A stretch of 45,298 nt of DNA from Porphyromonadaceae bacterium (GTDB lineage: Bacteria; Bacteroidota; Bacteroidia; Bacteroidales; Paludibacteraceae), in assembly GCA_012523295.1 (NCBI GenBank), contig JAAYIT010000307.1, positions 1 through 45,298 on the forward strand. Direction: 5' to 3'. The stretch's first letter is position 1; each line of letters starts with the position of its first letter. The notes under the pieces are model-generated. The model saw only the letters and a program-made list of their open reading frames with translations, did not search any database and was not told the DNA's origin. The position numbers were made by a program, and so were the translations under genes. Shown piece by piece: positions 13,673-22,511 of this stretch.

Positions 13673-14770
13673 CTAATCATTATACTGATCAAGATAGACT
13701 AAATCGTTAAATTCTCGATACAAATCGATTGTTTCTTTAGTGAGGATATCAAGAGGAAGGATATTTGCAACCATTACGGGCATTTTGAAAATTAAGTGTT
13801 CTAATAAAAATTTCATAGCCAGATATCCTTGTCGCTCCGGTTTTTGACCTATCAGGAAATCGATAATACCATTTTTTAGTGATTTGATATTCTCATTTGT
13901 CAAGTCAACACAAACAAGTTTTATGTTATCTATTTTCTTCTTATTCAGGTAGTTGGCTATTACATTTCCACGAGAATTAAGTACCACAATTCCTCCGATA
14001 TCTTTGTTTTCCTCAAAGAATTCATCAAACATACCCTCGTTTTTTTCGGGTTCCGTGGCTGAAAAAGGTATTTTGTGGATTTTACTTTGCAATTTGTTTT
14101 CAACTAAATAATCCTGAAAACCACTTTTTCTTAAAATCGTTGAGTTAGCACTTTCATTTCCTACCCGCATAGCCTGCATAATTCCGATATCCTTCTTACC
14201 GCTTTTCATTATAGAATTAATCAGTTTACACATCAAGTAGCCTGATATATAATGATTTGCAGAAAAATAGGCGATAGGAGATGTCTGATCTACATCCGAA
14301 TCTACAAAAACATATGGAATTCCTTTTTCGGTGAGTTGGCTGCAAAACACTTGAGTTTCCTTTTGAAAAATCGGTCCGATAATAACAGCGTCATATTCCA
14401 ATTTCAATGCTTTTGAGTAAACCTCCTTGCAATTAAACACATCGTACTGGTTGTATGTCAATTTTTTGCAGCTTACATTGATATTTTCAAACTCATCCAA
14501 TGCTCTCAAAACTCCGGTATATATGCTGCCCCAATACTCTCCTTCAACAAATTTAGGTGAAACAAACAGAATATCGTATTTCTTTTTGAGTGAAATGCTT
14601 GACATATGAATATTAGGTCTGTAATTCACCTCTTTCAATACTTTTTCCACTGCTTCCCGGCTTTTTTTGGATACATTTCCTCTATTATGTACTATTCTGT
14701 CCACTGTTCCGGCAGAAACACCTGCTAATTTTGCAATATCCTTTATTCTGACTCTTTTCTGCGTTGCCAT
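13673..14770 (-). CDS. LacI-family transcriptional regulator, probable controller of the pectin locus
   Basis: 365 residues. The N-terminal helix-turn-helix VRIKDIAKLAGVSAGTVDRI (7-26) is followed by HNRGNVSKKSREAVEKVL and YRPN. From about residue 62 a type 1 periplasmic-binding fold follows (YDILFVSPKFVEGEYWGSIY, YDAVIIGPIFQ, GIPYVFVDSDVD, GGIVVLNSRGN), which should sense a sugar or oligogalacturonide. It is divergent from the PL1-SusC-SusD operon and 544 bp away. A promoter facing this gene lies at 14793-14824. The palindromes at 15137-15150, 15250-15263 and 44455-44468 have the central CG typical of LacI operators. Whether it represses or activates cannot be read from the sequence. Confidence 0.9.
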   Translation of the reverse strand: MATQKRVRIKDIAKLAGVSAGTVDRIVHNRGNVSKKSREAVEKVLKEVNYRPNIHMSSISLKKKYDILFVSPKFVEGEYWGSIYTGVLRALDEFENINVSCKKLTYNQYDVFNCKEVYSKALKLEYDAVIIGPIFQKETQVFCSQLTEKGIPYVFVDSDVDQTSPIAYFSANHYISGYLMCKLINSIMKSGKKDIGIMQAMRVGNESANSTILRKSGFQDYLVENKLQSKIHKIPFSATEPEKNEGMFDEFFEENKDIGGIVVLNSRGNVIANYLNKKKIDNIKLVCVDLTNENIKSLKNGIIDFLIGQKPERQGYLAMKFLLEHLIFKMPVMVANILPLDILTKETIDLYREFNDLVYLDQYND

Positions 14771-14792
14771 ACTTAATGTTTTATAATTTTCA

Positions 14793-14824
14793 CAAAATTA
14801 CAAACTAATTTTTGAATTATCCAA
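14793..14824 (-). promoter_or_regulatory. Promoter of the LacI-type regulator gene
   Basis: On the minus strand TTG (14822-14824), 21 bases, then TAATTTTG (14793-14800, fits TAnnTTTG). The start codon lies 22 bases beyond. Confidence 0.5.
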
Positions 14825-15093
14825 TTCGTTTTGAAATAAAGAATGTATAGTGACTAATAAAATTCTTTTTCATTTACTACTTAAAATGAATTCTGTGAAT
14901 AGACTTAATTTTTCTAATTTTAGTTCTTAGCTTCGAAAACGCAACCTATTCTAATCTCTTTCATTGGCTCAAATCAACGATAAATCCATCGCCAACGCAT
15001 ATAATAGCAGAATAGAAACATCAACTTATTTATGATTGTGTAAATAGTTGCGAGAAAACTAAAATTCGATAATTAACTTTATTTAAGTTTTAA

Positions 15094-15127
15094 TTGCATG
15101 CAAATGAAAATATAAATTGTATTTTTG
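15094..15127 (+). promoter_or_regulatory. Promoter of the pectate lyase-SusC-SusD operon
   Basis: The -7 box TATTTTTG (15120-15127) fits TAnnTTTG, with TTG at 15094-15096 as the -33 element 23 bases upstream. Transcription would start near 15133, leaving a leader of about 180 nt that carries two candidate operators and phased ATCAAA repeats. Confidence 0.5.
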
Positions 15128-15136
15128 CACTGTTAT

Positions 15137-15150
15137 TGTGTACGTGCACA
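15137..15150 (+). promoter_or_regulatory. Candidate LacI-type operator O1
   Basis: TGTGTACGTGCACA is a palindrome with one mismatched pair and a central CG. It would lie a few bases downstream of the predicted transcription start, a classic repressor position. It matches 15250-15263 and 44455-44468. Confidence 0.5.
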
Positions 15151-15162
15151 GTTATTTTTGAA

Positions 15163-15200
15163 ATCAAATAAAATCAAATATCATATCAAATATATCAAAA
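15163..15200 (+). repeat. Four helically phased ATCAAA repeats between the operators
   Basis: ATCAAA begins at 15163, 15173, 15185 and 15194, spacings of 10, 12 and 9 bases, close to one helical turn. The stretch lies between the two candidate operators. It could curve the DNA or bind a protein cooperatively, or be simple AT-rich drift. Confidence 0.4.
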
Positions 15201-15249
15201 ATAATTGCTATTGGTTTGATGACAATACAATAAAAAAACAAATCATTGT

Positions 15250-15263
15250 TTTGTACGAACACA
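15250..15263 (+). promoter_or_regulatory. Candidate LacI-type operator O2
   Basis: TTTGTACGAACACA differs by one base from TGTGTACGAACACA at 44455-44468 and is centred 113 bp from O1. It starts 4 bases after an in-frame ATG (15246), which argues that the true protein start is further downstream. Confidence 0.45.
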
Positions 15264-15314
15264 AAATTTTATTATTTCTACATTCTATATTTTAGATTTT
15301 TTTTTGAATATACC

Positions 15315-17186
15315 GTGAAAAAACATTTTATACTAACCTGCTTATTCATTGTTTTTGCTTTCTTGTCCCATAGTCAAACACCGGCTTTTCCCGGTGCGGA
15401 AGGCCATGGCAGATTTACCTCCGGTGGGAGAGCAGGTACTGTTTATTTTGTCACAAGTCTGGATGATACCAATACCGGGAATTTAACTACTCGTGAAGGT
15501 ACCTTACGTTGGTGTTTGGCGCGTCCGGGTGCGAAGACAATATTATTTAATGTAAGCGGTACTATCGTTCTTAATTCACAACTAAATATTACGGTTCCAA
15601 ATGTGACAATCGCGGGGCAATCGGCTCCGGGTGACGGGATTTGTATTGCTGGTTTTCCGGTTACGGTCTCTACGAGTAATGTTATCATCCGATTCATTCG
15701 TTTCCGAATGGGTGATGCCCGGAATATAAATAGCGATGGCGCTGATGCGTTTGGAATGCGAAGACATAAGAACGTGATAATCGATCACTGCTCAATGAGC
15801 TGGAGTACAGATGAATGCGTATCGATATATGAGAATGAAAATACAACTCTTCAATGGTGTATAATTTCAGAAAGCCTTCGATTGTCCGGACACTCAAAAG
15901 GCCCGCACGGATATGGTGGAATATGGGGTGGTAAAAATGCAAGTTTTCATCATAACTTGATGGCACATAATGACAGTCGGACTCCAAGATTCGGGCCGGG
16001 AGTCAACACGCAATTAAATGAATACACAGAAATGAAAAACTGTGTGATCTATAACTGGAGTGGAAATGGATGCTACGGCGCTGAGGCTATGAATGTAAAT
16101 ATTGTCAACAATTATTATAAGCCGGGACCTGCAACTCCTACTGGGAGCAAACGAGGAAGAATAATTGCCATAGATAAAAAGAAAAATTTGTCAACAACTG
16201 ATGGATTTTACCCGATTAATAATAAATGGGGTAAGTTTTATATAGCAGGAAATGTGGTTGACCCTAATACGAGCACATCTTCGACTGATAAAACGCACTG
16301 CATTAATGCGACAAATGATAATTGGACCTATGGAGTTTATAATCAAATCGGATCGGGTTATGGGATTACGGCAGCTGAAAAGTCAGCCTTGAAATCAGAT
16401 AATCCGCTTTTTGATTCGGGTGAAATTACAACGCACACAGCAGAAAAAGCATATGAAAAAGTATTACTTTACGCAGGTGCGAGCTTGGTACGCGATACGC
16501 ATGATCAAAGGATTGTATCTGAAACCAGCACAGGAACTGCCGCGTTCAAAGGTCTTTCGCCATATAATGGCTTGGGAACTGTAACATATCCGGCCGGAAC
16601 CGTAATTGGAAATACTACATTGACTACTACGACGACGATTGACTGGAAAAGCACATCACATCCCAAATGGGGAATTATTGACAGCCAAAATGATATTCGA
16701 CCTGCTGATGCTCCTGAAAATTGGTCGCCTTGGCCAACCCTGAATCAGGGTGAACTGAAAGCTGACTCAAATAAAGATGGAATTCCTGATGGTTGGATGG
16801 AAACAAACTATCCCGGCAAAACCTCAACGGATTTAAATGAGGAAGGTTACACCTATTTAGAGGTCTATTTGAATAGTCTCGTTGAACATATTATTGTGGA
16901 GCAAAATAAGGATGCGATTTTATCCTCGGTCAAGTCGAATCGAATTAATCCTTCAGAAATTTCCATTTATTTTAATTCAAATACGGATAAGCTATTTGTA
17001 AAATCGGCAGAGAAAATAGATTTAATAGAAATTTACGGAACAGCCGGAAATCTTTTGTTAAGCCATAGAATTTCTGAATTTTCAAAAGAATTCGATATTT
17101 CATCGTTGAGAAATGGAGTTTATATTGTACGTGTTTTGGTCAAAAATCAGACACAATCAGGAATTGAGAAAGTAATAAAAATATAA
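15315..17186 (+). CDS. Pectate lyase, polysaccharide lyase family 1, with T9SS sorting tail
   Basis: Cleaves homogalacturonan by calcium-dependent beta-elimination outside the cell. The start is set at GTG 15315, giving KKHFILTCLFIVFAFLSHSQ, a clean signal peptide. The in-frame ATG 15246 would add 23 poorly fitting residues and overlap an operator. The mature protein starts with TPAFPGAEG. Parallel beta-helix blocks NVTIAGQSAPGDGICI, VIIRFIRFRMGD, NVIIDHCSMSWSTDE, HGYGGIWGGKNASFHHNL and DSRTPRF identify the PL1 family. A Ca-type DSNKDGIPDGW loop closes the catalytic part. The last 80 residues (EISIYFNSNTDKLFVKSAEK ... LRNGVYIVRVL ... KVIKI) form a type A T9SS sorting domain. It is first gene of the operon, 32 bp before susC. 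Confidence 0.9.
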   Translation: MKKHFILTCLFIVFAFLSHSQTPAFPGAEGHGRFTSGGRAGTVYFVTSLDDTNTGNLTTREGTLRWCLARPGAKTILFNVSGTIVLNSQLNITVPNVTIAGQSAPGDGICIAGFPVTVSTSNVIIRFIRFRMGDARNINSDGADAFGMRRHKNVIIDHCSMSWSTDECVSIYENENTTLQWCIISESLRLSGHSKGPHGYGGIWGGKNASFHHNLMAHNDSRTPRFGPGVNTQLNEYTEMKNCVIYNWSGNGCYGAEAMNVNIVNNYYKPGPATPTGSKRGRIIAIDKKKNLSTTDGFYPINNKWGKFYIAGNVVDPNTSTSSTDKTHCINATNDNWTYGVYNQIGSGYGITAAEKSALKSDNPLFDSGEITTHTAEKAYEKVLLYAGASLVRDTHDQRIVSETSTGTAAFKGLSPYNGLGTVTYPAGTVIGNTTLTTTTTIDWKSTSHPKWGIIDSQNDIRPADAPENWSPWPTLNQGELKADSNKDGIPDGWMETNYPGKTSTDLNEEGYTYLEVYLNSLVEHIIVEQNKDAILSSVKSNRINPSEISIYFNSNTDKLFVKSAEKIDLIEIYGTAGNLLLSHRISEFSKEFDISSLRNGVYIVRVLVKNQTQSGIEKVIKI

Positions 17187-17218
17187 TTATGTAAATTAAA
17201 AATTAATCTTAATTAAAA

Positions 17219-20200
17219 ATGCAAAAAAACAAAATGAAACTTAAGAGTCTTCTGCTTTTTTCGGTAATGTTTATGCTGAGCATGAGCATGTTTGCTCAGC
17301 AAAGGAACGTGACCGGAACTGTAATAGACTCAGAAGGAGAGTCGATTATTGGGGCAACGGTTCAAGTAAAAGGAACTTCAAATGCTACCATTACAAACTT
17401 TGATGGACAGTTTACACTGACTGCACCGACAACTGCCAACATGTTAGAAGTGAGATATGTAGGCTTTAAATCAAAGGAAGTACCCATTACACCAGGTTCG
17501 ATGATGATTGTGCTGGAGGAGGATGTGACAGCTTTGGATGAGATGGTGGTAATTGGTTACGGATCTGTAAAAAAACGGGATTTGACCGGTTCGGTATCTT
17601 CACTGAAATCTGATGCTATTATTCAAGTTCCTGTAGCAAATGTGGTAGAAGCAATGTCTGGTCGTATGGCCGGTGTTCGTGTTACGACAGCCGACGGTTC
17701 TCCAGATGCTGATATACAGATTCGTGTACGTGGAGGCGGTTCGATTACTCAAGATAACTCACCACTTTACATTGTAGATGGTTTCCCGGTGAGCAGTTTT
17801 AGTGATATTCCGGCAGGAGATATTGAAAGTATCGAAGTATTGAAAGATGCATCTTCTACCGCTATTTATGGTGCTCAGGGTGCGAATGGAGTGGTTTTGA
17901 TTACAACAAAAAGAGCAAAAGCAGGAAAAGTACAAGTAACCTACAACGGTTATGTACAAAACAAAAGATTGGCAAAAAGATTGGACGTGCTCGACCCATA
18001 CGAGTATGTAAAGTTACAATATGAAATCGCCAGCTTCAATAATGATATTACCGGATTTACAAATAGGTTCGGTGTATTCGATGATATGGATCTATACAAA
18101 TATCAAAAAGGAGTTGATTGGCAAAAAGACATGTTCGGAAGTAATGTGCTTTCACAGCAACATAACGTTAGCCTTACAGGTGGAAATGATAAAACCCGTT
18201 ATTTGATCAGTGGAACTTATAACTTTGATGGTGGACTTATGCCTTATACTGACTTTAGCCGGTATAACCTGAGTTTCAAATTGGAACAAGAAATCTCAAA
18301 AGCATTAAAATTCTCAATGACTGCTCGTACTACGGATACTGAAACGAATGGTGACGGTTCTGCAGGAGGCACAAACAAAGTGAGATCTTTTGAAGCCGTA
18401 ACACGCGGACCGGTAAAAGGATTGCAAGATTTTGTAGAAGTTGATCCGGGTTCGATGACTGAGGAAGAATATGAACAATGGATTCAGGCAAACAGATCGC
18501 TTGCCGACAGAGCTCATGACTACTGGAGAAGAAGAAATAACCGCACATTCTATTATGATGCTGCTTTGGATTGGAAAATTATTGAAGGATTATCCTATCG
18601 CTTAGAAGGAGGATACGGATATGGTTTCAATGAAAATAAGAGGTATTTTGGAAAGACTACTCAAAACGCGATTAATGAAGATGGAAGACCATTAATAAAC
18701 TGGCAAAAACAAAACACAAAGCGCTGGAGATTAGCTAACATCGTTAATTATGAATTGTCGCTTCAGGATACGAACCGATTCAATTTTATGCTTGGCCAGG
18801 AAGTTACTTCATCAGTTAGTGATCACAACTATATGGTTGCAAAAGGATTTAGTGAAGACCTTTCTCCGGATAAAATCTTCGCAAATATCGGATTAGGTGA
18901 TGGAGGTAGAGAAATAAGCAGTGGATTGAATGAAGCAAATAATATGTCTTCGTTCTTTGGTCGTGTCGGATATAATTATTTAGATCGATATCTGGCTACA
19001 CTGACATTGCGTGCCGATGGCTCATCCAAGTTCGGACCGGGCAATAAGTGGGGATATTTCCCTTCAGCGGCTTTGGCTTGGCGTATTTCAGAAGAGCCGT
19101 TTATGGCTGATTATAAGGGCTATATCAGTGATTTGAAATTACGTGTAAGCTATGGTGAAGCCGGGAATAACCGAATATCATCCGGATTGTATAAGTTAGA
19201 TTATGCTATCTCTTCTTCCGGTACATATGCTATTGGCGACAAGCCAAATAACTACTATAAACCCAGAAACAATCAGCTCCCGAACCCGGTAATTACATGG
19301 GAGTCATTAGTAACTAAGAACATAGGTTTGGATTTTGGAGTCTTTAATCAGCGAGTTTCCGGTACAATTGAATATTACTGGAATACTTCAAGTGATTTGT
19401 TGCTTGACGTAAAAATTACAGCTCCGGGTTATTCGAGCATGATGAAAAACATTGGACAAACTACCAATAGAGGACTAGAAATATCATTAAACGGAAATAT
19501 TGCAAACAGCAAAAACTTTACATTAAACTCTAACTTTAACATTGGATTTAACAAGTCAAATGTTGATGCCTTAGATAGTGAAGGGAATTTCTTGCCGTTC
19601 AGAACAGGCTGGGCAAGTACAGACTTAAGAGGTGTGGATGAATATGAAGTACGTGTAGGTCAGCCATTGGGAATTATTTATGGATGGATTACCGACGGAT
19701 ATTACACAACTTCCGATTTCTCAGGATATGAAGGAGGAAAATACATTGTTGCACTTGATGAAAACGGAATTCCGGTTGCACCGACTACCGCGTTAAATTC
19801 AGGAAGAATCGGAATGCGTCCGGGAACAATTAAATTCAAAGATATTAGCGGTCCTGACGGAGTTCCTGATGGAGTGGTTGACGATTATGACCGTACAGTA
19901 ATTGGAAACGCGAATGCGAAGTTTGCCGGAGGATTTGGTTTTGACGGTACATTCTTGAAGAATTTTGACTATGCTCTGAACTTCTCATTTGTATATGGTA
20001 ATAATATCTACAATGCCAGTAAATTAGCTTCATCACAACAATATCGTACGAGCAATCCTAATTTATTAGGCATGTTCTCAAGCGATAATCGCTATACTTA
20101 TATTAACGAAGGTGGTGAAATTGTAACCGATTTGGCAGAATTAGCTGCAATGAACGAAGGCGCCAACGCGAAAGAATACTGGTCGCCGCTATCATTCGGT

Positions 20201-20497
20201 AACTCGAATGCTGTTATTCACAGTTGGGCAATTGAAGATGGTTCATTCCTTCGTTTGCAAAACATTACGTTGGGATACACGTTACCAAGAGAAATTTCTC
20301 AAAAATTTGCAAGCGAAAGATTCCGCGTATATGCTACATTAAACAACTTATGGGTATTGACAAAATACTCCGGATATGACCCTGAGGTAAGTACACCGGG
20401 AAGAGGCGGTACTCCTACTCAATTGATTCCGGGATTAGATTATTCTTCTTACCCGAAGAGTTTGTCATTCACGTTTGGTCTAAATCTTACTTTTTAA
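17219..20497 (+). CDS. SusC-like TonB-dependent outer-membrane transporter 1
   Basis: Imports oligosaccharides across the outer membrane with its SusD partner, driven by TonB/ExbBD. 1092 residues. Signal peptide to FAQQ (about 27); an internal ATG at 17234 (KLKSLLLF) is an alternative start. A CarboxypepD-regulatory-like domain (NVTGTVIDSEGESIIGATVQ ... YVGFKSKEV) occupies about 29-105. The plug then follows: DEMVVIGYGSVKKRDLTGSV, LYIVDGFPV and IESIEVLKDASSTAIYGAQGANGVVLITTK. A 22-strand barrel ends SLSFTFGLNLTF, with the terminal Phe typical of Bam-assembled proteins. SusD starts 27 bp later. With PL1 upstream and GH28/CE8 downstream, the ligand is probably oligogalacturonide. Confidence 0.95.
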   Translation: MQKNKMKLKSLLLFSVMFMLSMSMFAQQRNVTGTVIDSEGESIIGATVQVKGTSNATITNFDGQFTLTAPTTANMLEVRYVGFKSKEVPITPGSMMIVLEEDVTALDEMVVIGYGSVKKRDLTGSVSSLKSDAIIQVPVANVVEAMSGRMAGVRVTTADGSPDADIQIRVRGGGSITQDNSPLYIVDGFPVSSFSDIPAGDIESIEVLKDASSTAIYGAQGANGVVLITTKRAKAGKVQVTYNGYVQNKRLAKRLDVLDPYEYVKLQYEIASFNNDITGFTNRFGVFDDMDLYKYQKGVDWQKDMFGSNVLSQQHNVSLTGGNDKTRYLISGTYNFDGGLMPYTDFSRYNLSFKLEQEISKALKFSMTARTTDTETNGDGSAGGTNKVRSFEAVTRGPVKGLQDFVEVDPGSMTEEEYEQWIQANRSLADRAHDYWRRRNNRTFYYDAALDWKIIEGLSYRLEGGYGYGFNENKRYFGKTTQNAINEDGRPLINWQKQNTKRWRLANIVNYELSLQDTNRFNFMLGQEVTSSVSDHNYMVAKGFSEDLSPDKIFANIGLGDGGREISSGLNEANNMSSFFGRVGYNYLDRYLATLTLRADGSSKFGPGNKWGYFPSAALAWRISEEPFMADYKGYISDLKLRVSYGEAGNNRISSGLYKLDYAISSSGTYAIGDKPNNYYKPRNNQLPNPVITWESLVTKNIGLDFGVFNQRVSGTIEYYWNTSSDLLLDVKITAPGYSSMMKNIGQTTNRGLEISLNGNIANSKNFTLNSNFNIGFNKSNVDALDSEGNFLPFRTGWASTDLRGVDEYEVRVGQPLGIIYGWITDGYYTTSDFSGYEGGKYIVALDENGIPVAPTTALNSGRIGMRPGTIKFKDISGPDGVPDGVVDDYDRTVIGNANAKFAGGFGFDGTFLKNFDYALNFSFVYGNNIYNASKLASSQQYRTSNPNLLGMFSSDNRYTYINEGGEIVTDLAELAAMNEGANAKEYWSPLSFGNSNAVIHSWAIEDGSFLRLQNITLGYTLPREISQKFASERFRVYATLNNLWVLTKYSGYDPEVSTPGRGGTPTQLIPGLDYSSYPKSLSFTFGLNLTF

Positions 20498-20524
20498 TTG
20501 TCTAATCTTAATTACATAGAAAAA

Positions 20525-22495
20525 ATGAAAAAAATAAATATAATAGTTGCATTTTTTGCAACGATATTATTGACAGCAGGGTGTAATGATTTTCTCTCTC
20601 CCGAGGCGCCTTCATCATTTTATCCGGAATATGTATATTCCAACGTAAATGATGCTAAGAAAGGATTGTTGGGAGCTTACGCGCTTTTTGCCGAAGACCC
20701 TTACACTTCACGTATGTCAATCGTGTGGATGCAAAATACCGATGTTGAAGCTTTTAATCCGGGAAATGATTACTTAGCTGAAAACAACAGACGAACAGTG
20801 TGGAATCTCCAACCTTCAAAAAATAACGGATTTAACGATATTTACAACGCATGGCAAAATAACTACTTGGCAATAGACCGTGCGAATCAAACTATAGAAG
20901 GGATAAAAGCAAGTCCGGTAAAAGATAATCCGGAAATGAAAATGATGCTTGCCGAGGCTCACGTGCTTCGTGCTTACCGCTATTTTCTCCTTACCAACTT
21001 CTGGGGCGATGTGCCTTATTTCCGTGAAGCTGCAAAGTATGGAATGGAACTCGACGCTCCTAAAACAGATAAAAATATCATTTACAGCGGTATGATTCAG
21101 GATCTGGTAGATTACGAAGGAGATATGTTTTATGCCGATGAATTCTCTGATGGTATTGAAAGAATGAATCGTGACTTCGCGTTGGGAATGATCGCGAGAT
21201 TATCCCTTTTCAGAGCAGGATACGGAATGACTAAGGATGGTACAATGAAACGCGCGGAAGAGTACTTAGATGTAACAAATCCGGAGTTAACTGTAACTTA
21301 CACCAACTTAGCCGGAGAATCAAAAACTGCCTCTACTTCGAGAGATTATTATGAACTGGCAAAAAATTATGCTCAAAAATTGATCAATGAACGTCCGAGA
21401 GGATTGGGTGATTTTGCTACAATATTCCGCGATCAATGTGAATTGACTAAAAACCCTGAAGTCCTTTATGAAGTAGCGTTTGGATCCGGAGCTTCAAACA
21501 GCCGTGGTGATGTAGGATGGTGTGTGGGAGTTGGAGTATATGGAGGTTCGAAAGGTACTACAACTATCCAGACAGGTTTAACTCCAGTATATTACTACTC
21601 ATTTGATCCGAAAGATACGCGTCGTGCAGCTACCTGTACGCAAGTCGCTTACCAAAATGACAACCTACGGTCAGTTGAAGGTATTACCGACATTAAAGTT
21701 GCTAAATGGAATCGCTTATGGACAAATCAATCAGCAGGCTCTTCAAAATCAACCGGTGTAAACTGGCCGATTATGCGCTATACCGATGTGTTGCTTATGT
21801 TGGCGGAGGCTGAAAATGAAATAAACGGCGGTCCAACTGTATTGGCAAAAGATATGTTGAAAACAGTAAGAAGTCGTGCTTTTAAAGCAGAAGATCACGG
21901 AACGAGTGTGAATGGTTATGTAGATGGCATTAATTCAAAAGAAGCTTTCTTCGAAGCTATTGTGAATGAAAGAGCCTGGGAATTTGGTGGTGAAGGGTTA
22001 CGTAAATTTGACCTTGTACGCTGGAATATCTATGGCAAAAAAATAGCTGAGACAAAGCGTGAACTGGATTACATGGGACAAGCCGCAAACGAGCTTAACC
22101 TGGATAATCCTGAGGTTGCAAAGTACTCAAATATAGCTAACTACCTCTATTTCCAGCGAGTAGCAGGCGTAGTTACTTTATTGAATACAGACTTTAGACC
22201 GGAGGAAGTTCCGGCAATTATTATCAATGACAGAGATCCCGATACAGGAGAATATAATAACACAGGGGATGATGAATACATCAGAAGAGACTGGGCCAGA
22301 TCTTTATATAGATTGAAAGATGCTGAAGGAAATGACATTACTCCCGTATCAGCAGATTATACGCAGCGTGCATATTATGGTTATACAGACGAAACCGGTA
22401 ATTCAGCTGTTCCTTACTTACTACCAATCAGCGTAAGTACAATCAGCGCGAGCTCTGTTTTGAATAATGATGGATATGGACTTGGTGTTAATTAA
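20525..22495 (+). CDS. SusD-like starch-binding-family outer-membrane lipoprotein 1
   Basis: Surface lid that captures glycan for SusC. The start was taken at ATG 20525 because MKKINIIVAFFATILLTAGC is a lipoprotein signal with Cys20 lipidated. A TTG 27 bases upstream is less likely. 656 residues. The RagB/SusD TPR-like fold shows EAHVLRAYRYFLLTNFWGDV, PIMRYTDVLLMLAEAENEIN and NERAWEFGGEGLRKFDLVRW. It is translated between SusC and the beta-helix lipoprotein in one operon. The glycan-binding residues are not conserved enough in this family to read specificity. Confidence 0.95.
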   Translation: MKKINIIVAFFATILLTAGCNDFLSPEAPSSFYPEYVYSNVNDAKKGLLGAYALFAEDPYTSRMSIVWMQNTDVEAFNPGNDYLAENNRRTVWNLQPSKNNGFNDIYNAWQNNYLAIDRANQTIEGIKASPVKDNPEMKMMLAEAHVLRAYRYFLLTNFWGDVPYFREAAKYGMELDAPKTDKNIIYSGMIQDLVDYEGDMFYADEFSDGIERMNRDFALGMIARLSLFRAGYGMTKDGTMKRAEEYLDVTNPELTVTYTNLAGESKTASTSRDYYELAKNYAQKLINERPRGLGDFATIFRDQCELTKNPEVLYEVAFGSGASNSRGDVGWCVGVGVYGGSKGTTTIQTGLTPVYYYSFDPKDTRRAATCTQVAYQNDNLRSVEGITDIKVAKWNRLWTNQSAGSSKSTGVNWPIMRYTDVLLMLAEAENEINGGPTVLAKDMLKTVRSRAFKAEDHGTSVNGYVDGINSKEAFFEAIVNERAWEFGGEGLRKFDLVRWNIYGKKIAETKRELDYMGQAANELNLDNPEVAKYSNIANYLYFQRVAGVVTLLNTDFRPEEVPAIIINDRDPDTGEYNNTGDDEYIRRDWARSLYRLKDAEGNDITPVSADYTQRAYYGYTDETGNSAVPYLLPISVSTISASSVLNNDGYGLGVN

Positions 22496-22511
22496 TTTAA
22501 TTCTTAATAAA

